Assembly: GCA_030691865.1 (NCBI GenBank)
Contig: JAUYDL010000057.1
Span: forward strand, 1-10,786
Origin: Candidatus Omnitrophota bacterium
Lineage (GTDB): Bacteria; Omnitrophota; Gorgyraeia; Gygaellales; Profunditerraquicolaceae
DNA: 10,786 nt
Direction: 5' to 3'
The position numbers and the translations under genes were made by a program. Shown piece by piece: positions 10,648 to 10,786 of the stretch (its first letter is position 1; each line of letters begins with the position of its first letter). Under the pieces are notes generated by a model that worked only from the letters and a program-made list of their open reading frames with translations, did not search any database and was not told where the DNA came from.

Positions 10648-10786
10648 ATCGAATAGGAGGCAGGATTACTCCCACCGTCCTTTCACACCACCGTACGTAC
10701 GGTTCCGTATACGGCGGTTCATAAAGATTTTAAGAGTATATCAGTTTTGTTTGTAAGGCTACTAACCCAAGTTTATTAAAGTAAGT
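10648..10786 (-). mobile_element. 3' end of a probable class C group II intron (domains IV tail, V, VI)
   Basis: Domain V is a 34-nt hairpin at 10687-10720. Read on the minus strand it has a 9-bp lower stem with a G-U wobble at the CGC triad, a 2-nt CG bulge on the 3' side, a 4-bp upper stem and a GAAC loop. The CGC triad (instead of AGC) points to class C. Domain VI at 10656-10680 folds as GGA/TCC and GGTGGGA/TCCTGCC around GTAA. The intron then ends near 10648 with CTATTCGAT (RAY end). The 66 bases upstream of domain V contain stops in all likely frames, so the reverse transcriptase ORF lies beyond the right edge. Self-splicing retroelement; boundaries are approximate. Confidence 0.75.

Noticed and set aside
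10440..10650. Integron attC site
   Set aside because: The size and fold would suit an attC, but the RYYYAAC and GTTRRRY core sequences are not found at the arms and no integrase is visible.
10478..10756. 92-aa plus-strand ORF across the intron end
   Set aside because: It is basic and low in structure, and lies antisense to group II intron domains V and VI and the palindrome; no protein family is recognisable.

Overview
The window reads as a moderately AT-rich bacterial chromosome segment from an uncultivated lineage. Nearly every gene lies on the minus strand, with housekeeping genes broken up by palindromic repeats. The TAGAACCGTCCC and GGGGTCAG palindromes together with ORF6N-type relics remind me of Omnitrophota and related environmental bacteria. 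No rRNA or marker gene is present, so that placement is a weak inference.

Layout, left to right (transcription mostly right to left). 1-803: first 267 codons of recG, running off the left edge. 804-1148: no protein gene; a probable small plus-strand RNA ending in an intrinsic terminator, then two strong hairpins. 1149-1499: N-terminally truncated ORF6N/KilA-N relic behind a terminator. 1626-5563: a co-directional block of an unrecognised 107-aa gene, a class I DAHP synthase, pgi and dusB. The block opens with an extended -10 promoter and a leader made of three back-to-back hairpins. A REP-type hairpin separates pgi from dusB. 5687-6786: a PPC/DUF296 protein, a two-TM small protein and a YkgJ-like cysteine-cluster protein, the last two overlapping or abutting. 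6828-7298: two cold-shock-domain genes. One terminator lies between them and a second lies in the leader of the first, which suggests attenuation. 7537-8918: a TIR-like (DUF1863/ThsB-type) protein, the NAD(P)HX epimerase NnrE and a frameshifted Smr-domain gene. 9001-9697: a promoter followed by a 57-aa two-TM protein, a 30-aa ORF and a tandem-ACT regulator; the 30-aa ORF overlaps the ACT start by 8 nt. 9812-10208: a small secreted cysteine-rich protein broken by a frameshift. 10424-10451: a strong promoter. 10476-10627: a long imperfect palindrome. 10648-10786: the 3' end (domains V and VI) of a probable class C group II intron on the minus strand.

I see no complete, clearly new multi-gene system. 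The best leads are four. The first is a TIR-like gene directly upstream of an NADHX-repair epimerase, with a Gln where related proteins usually have Glu. The second is the 30-aa ORF coupled to the ACT regulator. The third is RNA-level control: the triple-hairpin leader of the DAHP synthase operon, the terminators bracketing csp and the plus-strand RNA at about 898-1000. The fourth is the structured palindrome next to the intron end. Two apparent single-base frameshifts within about 2.5 kb could be real decay or draft-assembly errors.
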